Assembly: GCF_019175285.1 (NCBI RefSeq)
Contig: NC_056523.1
Location: forward strand, 187,767,608-187,831,607
Source: Sceloporus undulatus
Lineage: Eukaryota > Chordata > Lepidosauria > Squamata > Phrynosomatidae
DNA length: 64,000 nt
Direction: 5' to 3'
Of the stretch, positions 11,416 through 24,100 are shown piece after piece. Within the stretch, counting starts at the first letter, position 1, and each line of letters opens with the position of its first letter. The notes under the pieces were generated by a model. It was not told the DNA's origin. It worked only from the letters and a program-made list of their open reading frames with translations, and did no database searches. The position numbers and the translations under genes were made by a program.

Positions 11416-13395
11416 ATAGTTGCTGCCACCCTTCTTAATACACCACCTTTCCTTTTACTCTTGCTTTCCCTTTTTAATTAGCTTCTGTAGTCTACTTCAG
11501 CTTCGCTGACAATCCAAAAACTTCTCATTCTGCGTGCTTGAGTTACCCATGCTTTGTATTTTGTTTTCCTCTTTTATTGACTACTCCAGTCTAGTTCTTC
11601 TTTTCTTGTTCTAATATTTCCCCAAGTCATTTGTTATGGATTTTTCAATGGAGGCTTGACCAGCAGGTTTCTTCATTACGTATTATAGTTTTCCTTCTGT
11701 TTCAGTCATTTATGACTACAGTACTTCCCATCTTCAAATGTAGTTCAACTCAGGTTGTTAAAAACTTCCTACTTTTCTAACAGAAGGTTGTAAGAGGGGA
11801 TGGCAACAAGAGATGTCTGTGTCAAATCTTCCCCTTCAGGATATTCCATTACCCTTCTGCTAACTCATAGCACATAAGTGACAGTGGTGCTTATCTCTAC
11901 ACATCAGAAATAGGGAGAGTGTTGTAACATTCCTCTGGTGTGGAAGGGGACTGTTTCAGAAGACCAGCTCTGCCAAAATGACCCAGTGTTCAAAACCTCT
12001 TGGCGTGACTATTGACTGATTAATGGACCCCAGGTTTCCAGGCTTGTTGGGCTCATTTTGACATTGCTGGTCAGCCAGTGGCAGCTAAATGGCAACTGAC
12101 TAATTAGCCTGAGAGCAAATACCCACATTGTGATGCAGAAAAGCCTGTTGCTGGCCATATTTAATTTGTTAATCAAGATCTGTTGTCTTAGTGCAGCACT
12201 CATTTGGCTTGTCATGGCAAGGATAAAAGCCGGAGGAAGGTTGCACCACAAGCGCCTTGCAGTTCTCCAGAAAAGGCACAGGGTTTTGAACTTTGAACAG
12301 AAAGGGTTAAAGATCATTTTTCACAGTCCCATGCCAGCTATTAATCAGCCTGGTGGCATTCTATTCTGCTGTAATTCTGTGAATTTCAACAGTTTTGAGG
12401 TGAAAGATAAGCGAAGCAAAGTCATCCCTGGAGGTTCAAGGACACTCGTGGTGGGTTTTCCTGGAACGTGTTTAGCTGGGTTTTAAAAAATACCCTAGAT
12501 TAGAGGGCTGTCCTAGTTGCCCTCGGTTATTGTGCTGTGTTGCCAAATGTGGCAGGTCCCAAACTTTGCTTGGTAAAGTGTTCCCATTGTGCCTAACTTA
12601 TGTATATTCCAAAATGCTGTCAAACACACAGGCTTATGACAGAGCTTGAAGAACCTACATTTGTATTCTTAGAAGTCATAAGAGCTGCAAAATGACATGA
12701 ATCGGGGCTACTTTTTAGCTCTCTGTGTTGATCTACTTTTGTTCTACGGATTGTTAATTGGCCTGGAATACAGTCTGAGGATTGTAGCTCTTGACTCTAC
12801 CTGTAACCTCTCCTCCATAACGTAGAGTTAATCCACAGCCCACATACATATGTCGAGGGGGTTTGCTATGGTTTCCATGTGTGTGATTTCTGTGTGTGTA
12901 TACGCGTGTGTATGCTTGTATTTGTGTGCACGCGCATGGATCTTCAACATAAACCGGGGTTGGACTGGTGACCACAACACACAAGTTTCGGAGAAAAGCC
13001 CAGGCCTCATGTGACTTGCTGGAACTGCCGTCTCTACTTCCCCTCACTAGAAACCACATCCTTGTTTACATGGGGGTTAGAGATGACTCACCTATTCCCG
13101 TGATGCAACACGCAGCCCGCCAAAAAAGCTGTTGAGCCATGTTGGTCCCGCTGCCTCACTTTGCTGCTGCTACTTTGGGGTGCAAGAGGGATATCATGGA
13201 CAAAGATCCACTGTTAATAGGGAAGGGGGTCTGATAATTCATACCTCTCCACCCCTACTCCCTCCATTGTTTTAGGAAGTTCCCATGACTGGCATGGTGC
13301 TCTTCAGAAAACAACCACTCTATTTGTTTTATGACCCTTGGGATCCCCTTGCTTCTTTCTCTCCCTCTGTGCCACTCTTTTTTAAAAAAAACATG

Positions 13396-13545
13396 TATTC
13401 ATTCATTTTATTTAATTTCATTTCTGTACCGCCTTTCTCCCAAAAAGGAACTCAAGGCATCTCGCAGACAAAATTGATTAAAAGTGTTTATAAGAAAAAA
13501 TGAAAAACAATTAAAATAGCTGGCTAAAAACAGTATAAAATGACT
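13396..13545 (-). mobile_element. LINE 3'-UTR fragment (L2/CR1-like)
   Basis: The minus strand ends in the shared LINE tail motif GGGAGAAAGGCGGTACAGAA, followed by an AAATGAATGAAT tail. Only the 3' end is present. Confidence 0.65.
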
Positions 13546-13622
13546 TCTTTTCTTTTTCTTGCTCACCTGTCCATGCAGTGGTTACTGCAGGATGCTATTT
13601 CAGAATCTGTTCCCTGGGGAAA

Positions 13623-13860
13623 CATTTATTTATTTATTTATTTATTTCCAAGATTTATATCCCGCCTTTCTCCCACAGTGGGATTCAAAGTGGGTTACAA
13701 TATATTAAAAAAATACAAGGTTAGAACATTGAATACAAAAGTTTAAAATAAACACTACTAACAACTAAAACATAGATTAAAAACAGCCTAATTCAAAACA
13801 ACAATCATAAAACATTAAATATTAAAATAGCACTCAAATAAAATCTAGTAGCTCCAGTCC
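13623..13860 (-). mobile_element. LINE 3'-UTR fragment with ATAA tail
   Basis: The minus strand shows CCACTGTGGGAGAAAGGCGG then ATATAAATCTTGGAAATAAA and an ATAA repeat tail at 13625-13648. The rest is A-rich 3' UTR. The same tail occurs in the chimeric insertion at 22505-22566. Confidence 0.7.
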
Positions 13861-14041
13861 CTGTAGAGATTGTAGCTGAATGGAAATGTGTGTACCAAAG
13901 GTGCCGGCAGGAAGATACCATCTCCTAATTGCAGGTGGCCATCTGCCCAAATGTGTCCGCTTCCCATTTTTTTAGGTGTTTTGGGAATCCAAGGAAGAGA
14001 GTAAAGCAATAGTATTTTGTTATGCCATTACCTGACTGAAC

Positions 14042-14445
14042 TACCGTATAAACTCGACTATAAGTCGACCTCGTGTATAAGTCGAGGGCAGGTTTTGGGG
14101 GCGAAATTATGGATTTTGATATGACCCATGGATAACTCAAGGGTAAAATTTAGGGGCCTGTAGCAAAGGATCTAAAAGATGAAGCAAAGCAAAACAATGT
14201 CAAAGAACTTACAAAATTCCAACAGACATAGTTCTTTGTGCTCATTCTTAAGGTTGGATGGATAAGAGTAGAGGGAATTGGTGCTTCAAGGATAGATTAT
14301 ACTCTTGCCTTTCAACAGGGGATAGTTCTTTCTTTTAAATAAGAGTTAAGATACAAGAGTTAAGACCCGTGGATAAGCCAACTCAGGTTTTTTGCATCAA
14401 TTTTTTGACCTAAATTGCTAGACTTATATATGGGTATATAAAGTA
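14042..14445. mobile_element. Degraded TIR DNA transposon (TACCGTATA... type)
   Basis: The left end TACCGTATAAACTCGACTAT with repeated TATAAGTCGA blocks matches a widespread squamate MITE type. The right end GACTTATATATGGGTATATA is a partial inverted match. It is non-coding. Confidence 0.5.
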
Positions 14446-16069
14446 TTTGATAATTTGGCATGGAAGGGGAAACTAAGTATGATCTTCCTGGGTTTGGCAA
14501 CAGCTGTTTACTTTGTGTATTGGGGGTCAGGAAGGACAATTGTCTTTGTGCAATGTCTAGACCACAGTGTCAGGGTAATGTAGTACAGTGTTTCTTAAGC
14601 TATGTGATGTGAAGGACCAGCAGTTATTGTTTTTCCAGTGTGCCAGGCTACAATTGTTTCTCTCCTGGAAACTCTCCAGGGACCAGCAGCTGTTCGCATG
14701 TGTACCAGCACTGGTCTGTAGCCATAATGGAGTAGTATGTACTGCATAACGATGTAGTGCATATTGTTATCCCGCTTTGCCACATGCCTTTGCTTTGAAA
14801 CATTTTAAATCCTGATGCATCTCCTCACTTTGAACTTTCTACAGTCTGCACGTGGTTCTCAGGAGTCTTTAAAAATGGGCTTGCAAGAGAGGCAATGCAA
14901 ACTGTTCTGGCGCCTTCAAGCAGAGCTTGAGAATGACACCTCTCATAGCCAAACAGGAGGAAGAAAGGGACAAGTGCCCCAACTTCCTCTAGATCCTTCA
15001 CTTCCACTGCTCAGGAAAGTTCCTTTTTGGACAGAAACACTTGCTTCCATGCTAGCTGGCGGTTCAGGGAATTGACTAGAAAAAGAACTTTTCTAAGCTC
15101 ATGCTGTTCTGATACACAGGGCTTCTGTAACAGCTGTAGAACTCCCACAGTTGTAAGCTGTGGCTCTTCCTCCTCCTTGATGCCCATTGCCTCACTAATG
15201 CTCCCCTCACACTCTCTCTGCTGGAACTAGTTTGGAGGTTTTATGTGACTGTCACAGGCCTCTCTGCCTCTTGGCATCTCTCCCATGCACACTCACTGTT
15301 TCCCTCCCTTTCAAGGAGGTTATACTCCGCCCTGGGGCTCATTCCACCATTGGCTTTACATCATGGAATTAGTGCCACTGCCCAAAATGTAGTCCCATGA
15401 TGAGAACTGCTGACTAGCATGCCAGGATAGCTTCCTTTCTTCCCTTCACTCCATTCCCCAGTGTCGCTGTAGACTGAACTTGGGACAGTGTTGTTGCAGG
15501 TGCTTGGGGAAATGTAGGTCAATACTACTCAGAGTTGTGGTCTGTGGATTAGTGCTGATCCCTGAGCCATTGGTTGCCAGTCTACAGCAAGTTTCCAAAA
15601 AAACAGAAACGGCTGTAGCCAATGGTCACAAATATGGCACAAACATGTGACACATTACAAAAATAATTGTCAGTCCCTGAATCAGAAAATCCAAGAAGTA
15701 CTGATGTACATTGATGTACATTGATGTACGTTGAAGTACAATTCAATGACACATGTGTCTCAGTGGAATAATTTGAACTGCTTTGTTCACTGTGCTCCTG
15801 AGTATGTTGCTATCCCACTTGGATAATTAGAACACTGCTGAAACTGCTTTGGGTGTCATGTGTGGAATATTTTTCCAGGCAGGCGTTGGGTCCCATGTCA
15901 ATATTTGCCATCATACACCCATTGGATGGCTTGGTTTCCTCTTTTTTACCCTTCTGATTTGGCTGTCCCTGCATCATAGATACACTTGAACTAGCTCAAG
16001 CAAAATTTGACATACTTCAATTTGTTTATTCCAGTGCATGGTATAGTTGTTGGACAGTTGCACGGCTCA

Positions 16070-16225
16070 GCCATGGAAAACCCCTGGGTGACCTTTGGCA
16101 AGTTGTGCACTCTCCCCCTCAGAGGAAGGCAAAGGCAGACCCCCCCCCTTGAACAAATCTTGCCAGGAGAATCCCTTAAGGATGCTATAAATTGGAAATG
16201 GCTTGAAGATACACAACAACATTTT
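16070..16225 (+). repeat. CORE-type tRNA SINE, 5' truncated
   Basis: Contains CCCTGGGTGACCTTTGGC, GAACAAATCTTGCCAGGA and the tail GGAAATGGCTTGAAGATACA then CAACAAC. The tRNA head is missing. Confidence 0.75.
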
Positions 16226-18090
16226 TTCATTAAAACAAGACCCTCCTCCATGACTTCTTTTGAAGGAAACTAAGATTTTTAGGAAACTAGAAATGAAATT
16301 TTGTGCAGTTATGATTTTTGTGGGCAGTGTAGCACACAGGAGTTCTCGTGGAGAGAATGGCCCCCAGACCTGCAGAATTTACCCATATCTGGTTTATATC
16401 TTATTTCAAACAGATGCTTGGGTCTCATTTCAGGGAATGTGAACTTGGTAAAACTTCAGGTATATTAATTTATGATCCCATTGAGTTCGTTATGACAGGG
16501 TTTTGAAGTACAAAACATGTGCATGGATCAAAAGAGTCAGGAATTTTTCTCTGTTGCTCTTCATTGGTAGTCTGTGTCCGTTCTTGTGCCAGCTTGCCTA
16601 CCAGGTAACCAGATTTCCAGCAGTATTTGATTCTGGTCTGCCATTCTGTGACTTTCCCAAAGCTGGCATCAGGTTGCTTTTTTGTGCCTTGCCCCTGGAA
16701 ATAGTTGCACATCTGCAATGCCTTTTATTTGTGAGAAGTCTGCCAGATCTTTCTTTTCAGCACATCTGTCAGTTTCAGTGCGGGTTCTGATCAGTTTCGC
16801 TTGCTGCCTTGTTGTGGCTGAGCTGACACATAATGGAATTAGGGTTACATGTTTTAATTGTTAGATTACTCAACAAATGGCTTTATTGGCCAGCTTGTGT
16901 ACTGTGAGCAGAAAGCAGCAATGGGAGCAGGGGTGTTACAAATGGTAGCAAATACACACCAAAAGTCCAAGGAAAACTCTGGAAAAATCTTGATTTTCTA
17001 ATTAGTTTGTAGCATTTCCATCTGAAACTTAGCTCTTTGAATAAATGAATCTCAAGCTTTTTTTATTATTATTATTAAATGGCTTGTGTGGCCAGAGATC
17101 TGGTCCTTATAGTTCAGGTAATGACTGCACTTCAGGCAAACAGGGCTTACAGGGTAAAAGTGAATACTTGTAAGCATATGGCCACTGTTAGCCAGTTTCT
17201 CCCACATAAAAAATGTCCTTCCTAAACCCCAATACATTATCAGTCCCATTCCCCTAGTTGACAGGTGGAGACAGTGGTACTCACTTCCAAGTATTTGAGG
17301 CACTGATGGAAGAGGCTTCTTGCTCAGTCTTGCCACAGCCTGATATGACACACACTAGATGTGTTTGACTAAAATACCCATCATGCTATGCTAGCTGTGG
17401 GTAATGGCTACTGCAGTCAGATACACCTGTCAAATTTGGGAAGGCTATTGTGTGCCATCTTTGGAATTGTGTCCACTTGATTTTGTTGTATTGTGCTGGG
17501 AAGAATCTGAAGCACAATGTGTATGGAAGAGGAACTTCCTGTGGAGGTTCATAGAGATCATAGGGAATTTCCAGCCTAGTGTTGTTCAGGTAAGAATAGG
17601 GTGTTTTGGGGACAATCAACTTATCAGAAATTGAGCCCTGATCTGGTTTTAGATTCCGGTGTGTCTCTAATGGTAATTATACTTTATTTGTTTAAAAGTT
17701 TTCACCCTACTCTTCTACTAGGAGGACTTCCATATGACTCCTACACGGGATTAATAAAAATAAAATATTCCTTGGCTGCTGGCTTGTGATCTGAAAAGTA
17801 TAACACAAAAGCAGAAAGGAATGGTGAAGGAAGAGGGGAGATTCAAACTCCATCATCAGTTCTTAAAATGGTAGCTCTTACAATGAAGCACAGGAAAAAT
17901 ACTTCAGAAAGAGGATGACAATTGGATTTCAGCGAAGCTAATAAAATGGCCCTGCCACTCACTTCCCTCTAATGTAATTTGCTAGAATGGGTCACTTGTA
18001 GGTCCAAACTAGATGTAGGGAAACAGGAAAAATCTGAGAAAAGTAGTCATTATGTGGGGTCAGTGATATTATCCCATTTTCTTGTTGCAG

Positions 18091-18155
18091 CTGACCAGGT
18101 ATATGGTGACCAAGACATGCATGAAGTGGTCCGGAAGCACTGTATGGATTATCTG
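18091..18155 (+). CDS. OTUD5: OTUD5 exon: OTU domain, [14 protein letters not shown]
   Basis: The acceptor follows CTTGTTGCAG and the donor is CTG|GTGAGT. The first two bases complete an Ala codon begun in the preceding, unseen exon (phase 1 in, phase 0 out). It encodes the helix just after the catalytic Cys loop. Confidence 0.96.
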
Positions 18156-21100
18156 GTGAGTGCAAGAGGAGGGGTGTCTCAACAAAGCCAGGCTTCTATC
18201 ATGGCTTCTAAATCTGACATCCAAAACTGTACTGTACTTGTCAGAGATTTCATGATCTGTGAACACTGGCAATCAGTGAAGAGCTGGGGCTTCTTCTTCA
18301 GAGATCCCCTTTGAGCAGTAAGCACCTCCTTCCTGCCTAAAAGTCATCCTGCCTGGCTCCCATCCATTTGGAGCCCAGCAATGTATGCCAATGTGGCATA
18401 GTGGTTTGAGTGTTGGACTACGACTCTGGAGACCAGGTTCAATTCCCAAGTCAGCCATGAAACCCACTGGGTGACCTTAGCCAAGTCACATGCTCTCAGC
18501 CTCAGAAGAAAGCAGTGGCAAACCTCCTCTGAACAAATCTTGTCAAGGAAACCCCATGATAGGGTCTCCATAAGTCAGAAATTACTTGAAGATACACAAC
18601 AACAAGAAATGTGTGCTACAGACACCGTAGCTTCCTGTCTTGTCAACTATCAGGCTGGGAAAAAGGATTTAGAAGAGTCCAGGGAAAATATTCACATTAA
18701 ACAATCTCTCTTTAAAATTGCAGCTGAAGGAGCAGTTGAAGTGCTGCTCTGAAAGCAGTTTGGCTAGTCCTAGCCATTTGGGATCATGTAGCCCCAAAGG
18801 AGACATATCACATTGCCCTAGCTAAAGAGGAGCCACTTCTTTTGTTTTCTGAGCAGCTCTTCCCTCTTGCTTCTTTTGTTCCATGTTGGAGCCTTTCTCC
18901 ATCTGATCTTGAGGTCCTTCCATGTTGCAGATGAAGAATGCCGATTACTTTTCCAATTACGTAACAGAAGATTTCACCACCTACATCAACCGGAAGCGGA
19001 AAAACAACTGCCATGGCAACCACATTGAGATGCAGGCTATGGCAGAGATGTACAATCGACCTGTGGAGGTTTACCAGTATGGCACAGGTATGCACAAACC
19101 CCAGTTTCGGGTCCTGTCCTCTAACCCCTAGTGGCTGCCCTGAGCTGGAGATGCCAGGCTCTCATCTGCTTTTACCAACAGTGGCTGATTGTGTCAACAG
19201 TGCTTGGATAGGGTGCCTGTGCCTGATGTTTCTCTGAGCTGCCTTCTCTATTTCTTCCAGAGCCCATCAACACTTTCCACGGCATCCATCAGAACGAGGA
19301 TGAACCCATCCGAGTGAGCTATCACCGCAACATACATTACAACTCTGTGGTGAACCCCAACAAAGCTACAATTGGAGTAGGGCTGGGACTACCCTCCTTC
19401 AAGCCAGGGGTGAGCCTTTCTTGTGCAAGTTGTGGGGACCAGAACAGGATATGTTTTTAGCCTGAGCAAGTGACTAGGGTGTGTGTGTCAGTATTGCTCC
19501 CCACCTTGGCATCTTGCCACTGCCCTCGCGAAATAAAATTTACACAGTATGACACATTAAAGCCACAGTCAACTGGATGGAGGTTATTTGGGGAGTTGAG
19601 AGGGCTGAGAGATGACAAGGAGAGTTTTGATGTAAAAAAGAGGGTCAGGGAGAAATGAAACTTGATAAGAGGTACAGACAGAGATGCAGCGTGGTATGCA
19701 TTTGCTAGTACTGTATTTAACCCTGGGTGGAGATATTTTTTTTAAATAAAATATTTCCATCTCACAATTCTTTAGAAAGATTGCTTTCCCTCAAGTATTG
19801 TCTTGAATTCGGGAATGGTCTAGGACTGGACCAGCATGCCTGTTAGATCAGGAGGGGGCCATTGTGTTTCTTCATGTAGTTTTTGAACTGCATCCCCCAG
19901 TACTGGCTAGGGCTGATAGGTGTTAAGGTTAGGTTCTGCTAAAATCATATAGAAGAATGATTTTGCCCAACCCCTGTATTGGTGAGATGGGAGAATCTAT
20001 CCAGAGTGCTGAACGACTATCCATCAGTCACATTGTTGCTGCCGTCTCACTTCAGGTATGGCCTTTTGACTTCTCTAGGAGAGCAGAGGAGACGGAACAA
20101 ATAGCAGCTCCAGGTTGCTCTCCCTTAATCACCTCCAAGACAACTTTGAAGAGGCAGGTGATGCAGATCCAACAGCTAGGAAACCAGCAGCTTTCCTAAT
20201 TGCTGCTTTCCTCCTCTGAATCTGGCACAGCTTCCATTTGCTCAATGCTGCTGCAGCAACATTTACAGCAGATGAATCTTGTGCCTTGTACTCTCTAAAA
20301 AAGAGGAAGAGAATACATGGACTGCCTAGATAACCAGAGGGCAGGCATTGCTCTTTTTCCTCCAACTTATACATTAGCATTACATTGTACTCATGACTGG
20401 CAGCCCCCTTTCCCCTCATTTTGAAAAGTGGGGCTGGGTTTTTTAAAAAGGAGCCTTGGTTAGTGAGTTGAGAGGTAGGCCTAGGCCTTCCATATGCTGA
20501 ACTTCCCCTGTTCCTTGTAGTATGCAGAACAATCCTTGATGAAGAACGCAATCAAGACATCAGAAGAATCGTGGATCGAGCAGCAGATGTTGGAAGATAA
20601 GAAGCGGGCAACGGACTGGGAAGCGACCAATGAGGCCATTGAAGAACAGGTTGCCAGGGAGTCCTATTTGCAGTGGCTACGCGACCAGGAAAAGCAGGCC
20701 AGACAGGTTTGGCTAGCTTTCTCAGACACAAGGGGAATGAGGGTAGTATCTTGGGGATCAGTAGAGGTTATGGGTCTCATCTCCACTAGGACTCTCACTG
20801 ATTCAGGGAAGGTGAACAAGTCCCCCTGGAGCTCTGAATAGCATTCCGCCTTTCTTCTCTTCACAGCCTCGCAAAGCCAGCGCTACCTGTAGCTCTGCCA
20901 CAGCAGCCGCAGCCAGTGGTTTGGAAGAATGGAGTGGCCGCTCTCCACGTCAGCGCAGCTCAGCGTCTTCCCCAGAGCATCCTGACCTGCACAATGAGCT
21001 GAATGCTGCCAAACCGCCTTCTCCTGGAAGCACAGCAGCTCTTGCACTTACCAAACCCCCCTCACCATGTGCTCCTGGTGAGTGCCATGTGGGCCAGAAC

Positions 21101-24100
21101 AGGGAGCACCAAGCGTCCTTACCAGGGAAGGGTTTGTGCTATGCCAGGGGACTCAGGGACACTGTACCACACAGACAGAACTAGGATATGGGTTGGCAAA
21201 CTGAAACCACTCCATATCCTTTCCCAACTTGCAAACCCATGGATAGTATCTATGCCCATTCTAGTGGCCCATGTTGACAGGAAACATGCAGTTTACATGT
21301 CCAAGAAACAGGTGCCCTGTCTGAGTTGCATGCAGGAGCCACAATGCCTGTGCTACAGGAATAAAGCTACCCCCAAAGAAGGCTGTACCCTCTTTTTTAG
21401 TATGAGAAAGGAAAATGGACAAGCTATAGTTGTCATTACCACAATGCAGTGTTGTAGCCTATCTCTTCAGGACTGCATCCTTCCAGTCATTTTCAAGGGT
21501 TGTTGAAGAACTACAGGCAAGGGAGTACAAGATAGTGTCTGCCATGGAGTGTGAGGAGACAGAGCAGGAAACTGAGTCTTGTTTACCTTTATAGAAGTCT
21601 GAGCCACCTTTCGCGTTGTGATGCCTGAAACAGTTCACCTTGGGTGTGTATGTATAAACAAAACAAAACTTAAAATCAGAACTTCAGAGGGTTTTTTTTA
21701 AAGGATAAAGTAACAATATATAATAACCCTATATAATCAGAAGCTGGAAGTAAAGCTTAAGAGATCTAGCTGTAAAGTATACTTGTCCTCAAAACTGTAA
21801 ACAAATCCTATAAGATTGGCTGTTCAAACCCTAGAACAAGCTTGTGCAAAAGAACCAAAAATTCCAGAGGAAAGCTAAAAGCAGAAGGGGATTTTCCCCC
21901 CAAGCAGACTTCTCTGGAGAAGGCAGTTTTAGCACATCCTCAGATTTTACCGCTTGGAAAACCTTAAAGAAAGGGTGAGGAATGTGTGGTCTTTCAGATA
22001 GCGCTGGGTCTGAAAGGAGTTGCAGTCCGACAACATCTGAATAGCTACACATTCCCCCGTCCCAGCTGCCAACTTCTAGTATGTGGAGGAAGCTTGTGAT
22101 ATGTTCCTTGCAGAACATAGAGGGAACAGGGCAACAGGGCAGCCAGAACCACAATGCTTACTTGTAGTGCTGGATTAATAATCTCATTGCAACAAAGAGG
22201 AATCTGAATCTTCCTATAGGTATCACATCCATTCTCAGGAATCAATATTTTGAAATTATTTTATTTGCCTTAGCTGCTGTCAGAGTAGCCTAAATATCCT
22301 TAAGGCACCAGATCCCATCTGGCCACGAACAAATATCAGGTGCTGTGGGCTATATTTCAGAGGGGAACTGGGAAAACTACCTTGAAGCACAGCAGCTCTT
22401 GCACTTGCCAAATTCCCCTCACCATGTACTCCTGGTGAGTGCCATGTGGGCCAGAGCAGGGAGCACCAGGTTTCCTTACCAGGGAAGGGTTTCTGCTATG
22501 CCAAGCATGATCATCTCCCATTGTGGGAGAAAGACTGGATATAGATTCTTGAAATAAATAAATACAGCTCTTAGTGCCTAAGAAAACCCTATGAAAATCA
22601 TGGGGTTGCCATAAGTCAACGGGCAAATTAAACAGGCAAATTAAAGGGACATACATACATATTGTATGTTGTCAAGTTGCTTCTTTAAAAAAACAAAACA
22701 CTTGTGCCTGAAGGGGATATAGATCTCCTGAGAAATGGGGGGGGGGGCAATCAAATTATAAGCCTGTAGGTGGCCTCTGGTGGTGAATGGAATGTGAATT
22801 AACCTGCATGTATTCTGACATAGCTAAATGTTCCACCCTGTTTTTCCACCCCTCCACAGGTACAAGCAGCCAGCTTTCTGCAGGTGGTGGCCGAGCAACC
22901 CCTCCCTTAGTGTCATTGTATCCAGCCCTGGAATGCCGGGCAATAATGCAACAGATGTCCCCCACAGCGTTTGGTGAGTGACCTCCCTCCTGCCAGGCAG
23001 CCAAGACAAAATGGAGAACTCCTCTTAAAAATGGTATCCCATCTTCAAGAGGGTGCGGGGATTGCCATGTTATATAAGCTCTCAGATTTTTTCTATTACA
23101 GGATCTTAAATCCAGTAGCTGGGTTCAAATGGGCCTCAACACAATTTCAACTTGAAACTTCTTAAAATTTTAAGATGTACTTTACAAGAATCTGGACAAA
23201 TAAACAGATTCCACAGTAACATACTCCATGTATCATGACATGATTGCTGTCTTGCAAATTTCCAGAGCAATCTCTCTCTGACCTTTGCATGAATTCATAG
23301 AAATAGGTTGACTTTCTCATGTGGAAGTCACTTACAACAGTTTTCTACAACATAGTGCCCTCCAGATATTATATCCCAGCTCCCATCAGCCTCAACTAGC
23401 TGATGATTAGGAATTATTGTGGATTTAATCCCTTCTCCTTTTGTGTCGTGTCTTTTAGATTGTAAGCCTGAGGGCAGGGAACCGTCTGACTAAAAAATTT
23501 ATGTACAGCGCTGTGTAAACTTACAGCGCTTTATAAATAAAGGTTAATAATAATAATAATAATAATAATAATCCAAAACAACTGGAGGGTATAGTTTTGG
23601 CGGGAAGCTGAATGATAGCCTCTTATAGTATGAAATACATTGCCTAATGGGCAGTTCAGAAGAAAAAAGGAATAATTATGAGAAGGAATCATGCATCATA
23701 GTGCCTTAAAACCTAGACTTGCTTCTATATTTGTGTCTTAAATTATATAAAATTAAGACTTTTAATTCCCTAGGAAATACTTCCAGGTTCCCAAAAAAAA
23801 AAAAAAGTGGGAAGGGAGGGGAACTTTTTATTAAACCAGGTTGTGCTCCAGAATCCTCAAACTGCAAAATTTGGAGCTTGGGATTTAGTCTGTCTTCATC
23901 TGAGTGAAAATTTGACTTAACATGTGAGGTCTTTGTACGGATGTTGAGATAGCTGACATGAAAGGAGCAGTATTGCTTTGAGCATAGGGCTCTGTGGTTG
24001 TGCAGCCTGGGCAGGACATGGAATGGAACTAGTGGGATAGACTGGGCGTGATGGGGCGCTGGGGAACACAGATGGGAGGGACCAAGAGAATGGCTGACAT

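Larger units (their letters stand above)
1..18090 (+). other. OTUD5: OTUD5 intron (upstream part), no coding exon seen
   Basis: Inferred intron: the first recognisable OTUD5 exon starts at 18091 in splice phase 1, so earlier exons must exist. I looked for the exon carrying the catalytic EDGACLFRAV segment and the low-complexity N terminus and did not find them here, so they probably lie before the window. Repeats are listed separately. The stretches 376-567, 660-945, 1330-1850, 2480-4105, 4435-5270, 7190-7820, 7990-9100, 10440-10750, 10860-11135, 11420-13390, 13870-14040, 14450-16065 and 16230-18090 show no gene. Small tandem patches occur at about 12880-12945 (TG/CG alternation) and 15700-15740 (about four 10-bp units). 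Confidence 0.7.

Noticed and set aside
22384-22434. A second OTUD5 linker exon
   Set aside because: It is a diverged copy of the 20867-21077 exon end inside a SINE, with no natural upstream exon sequence.
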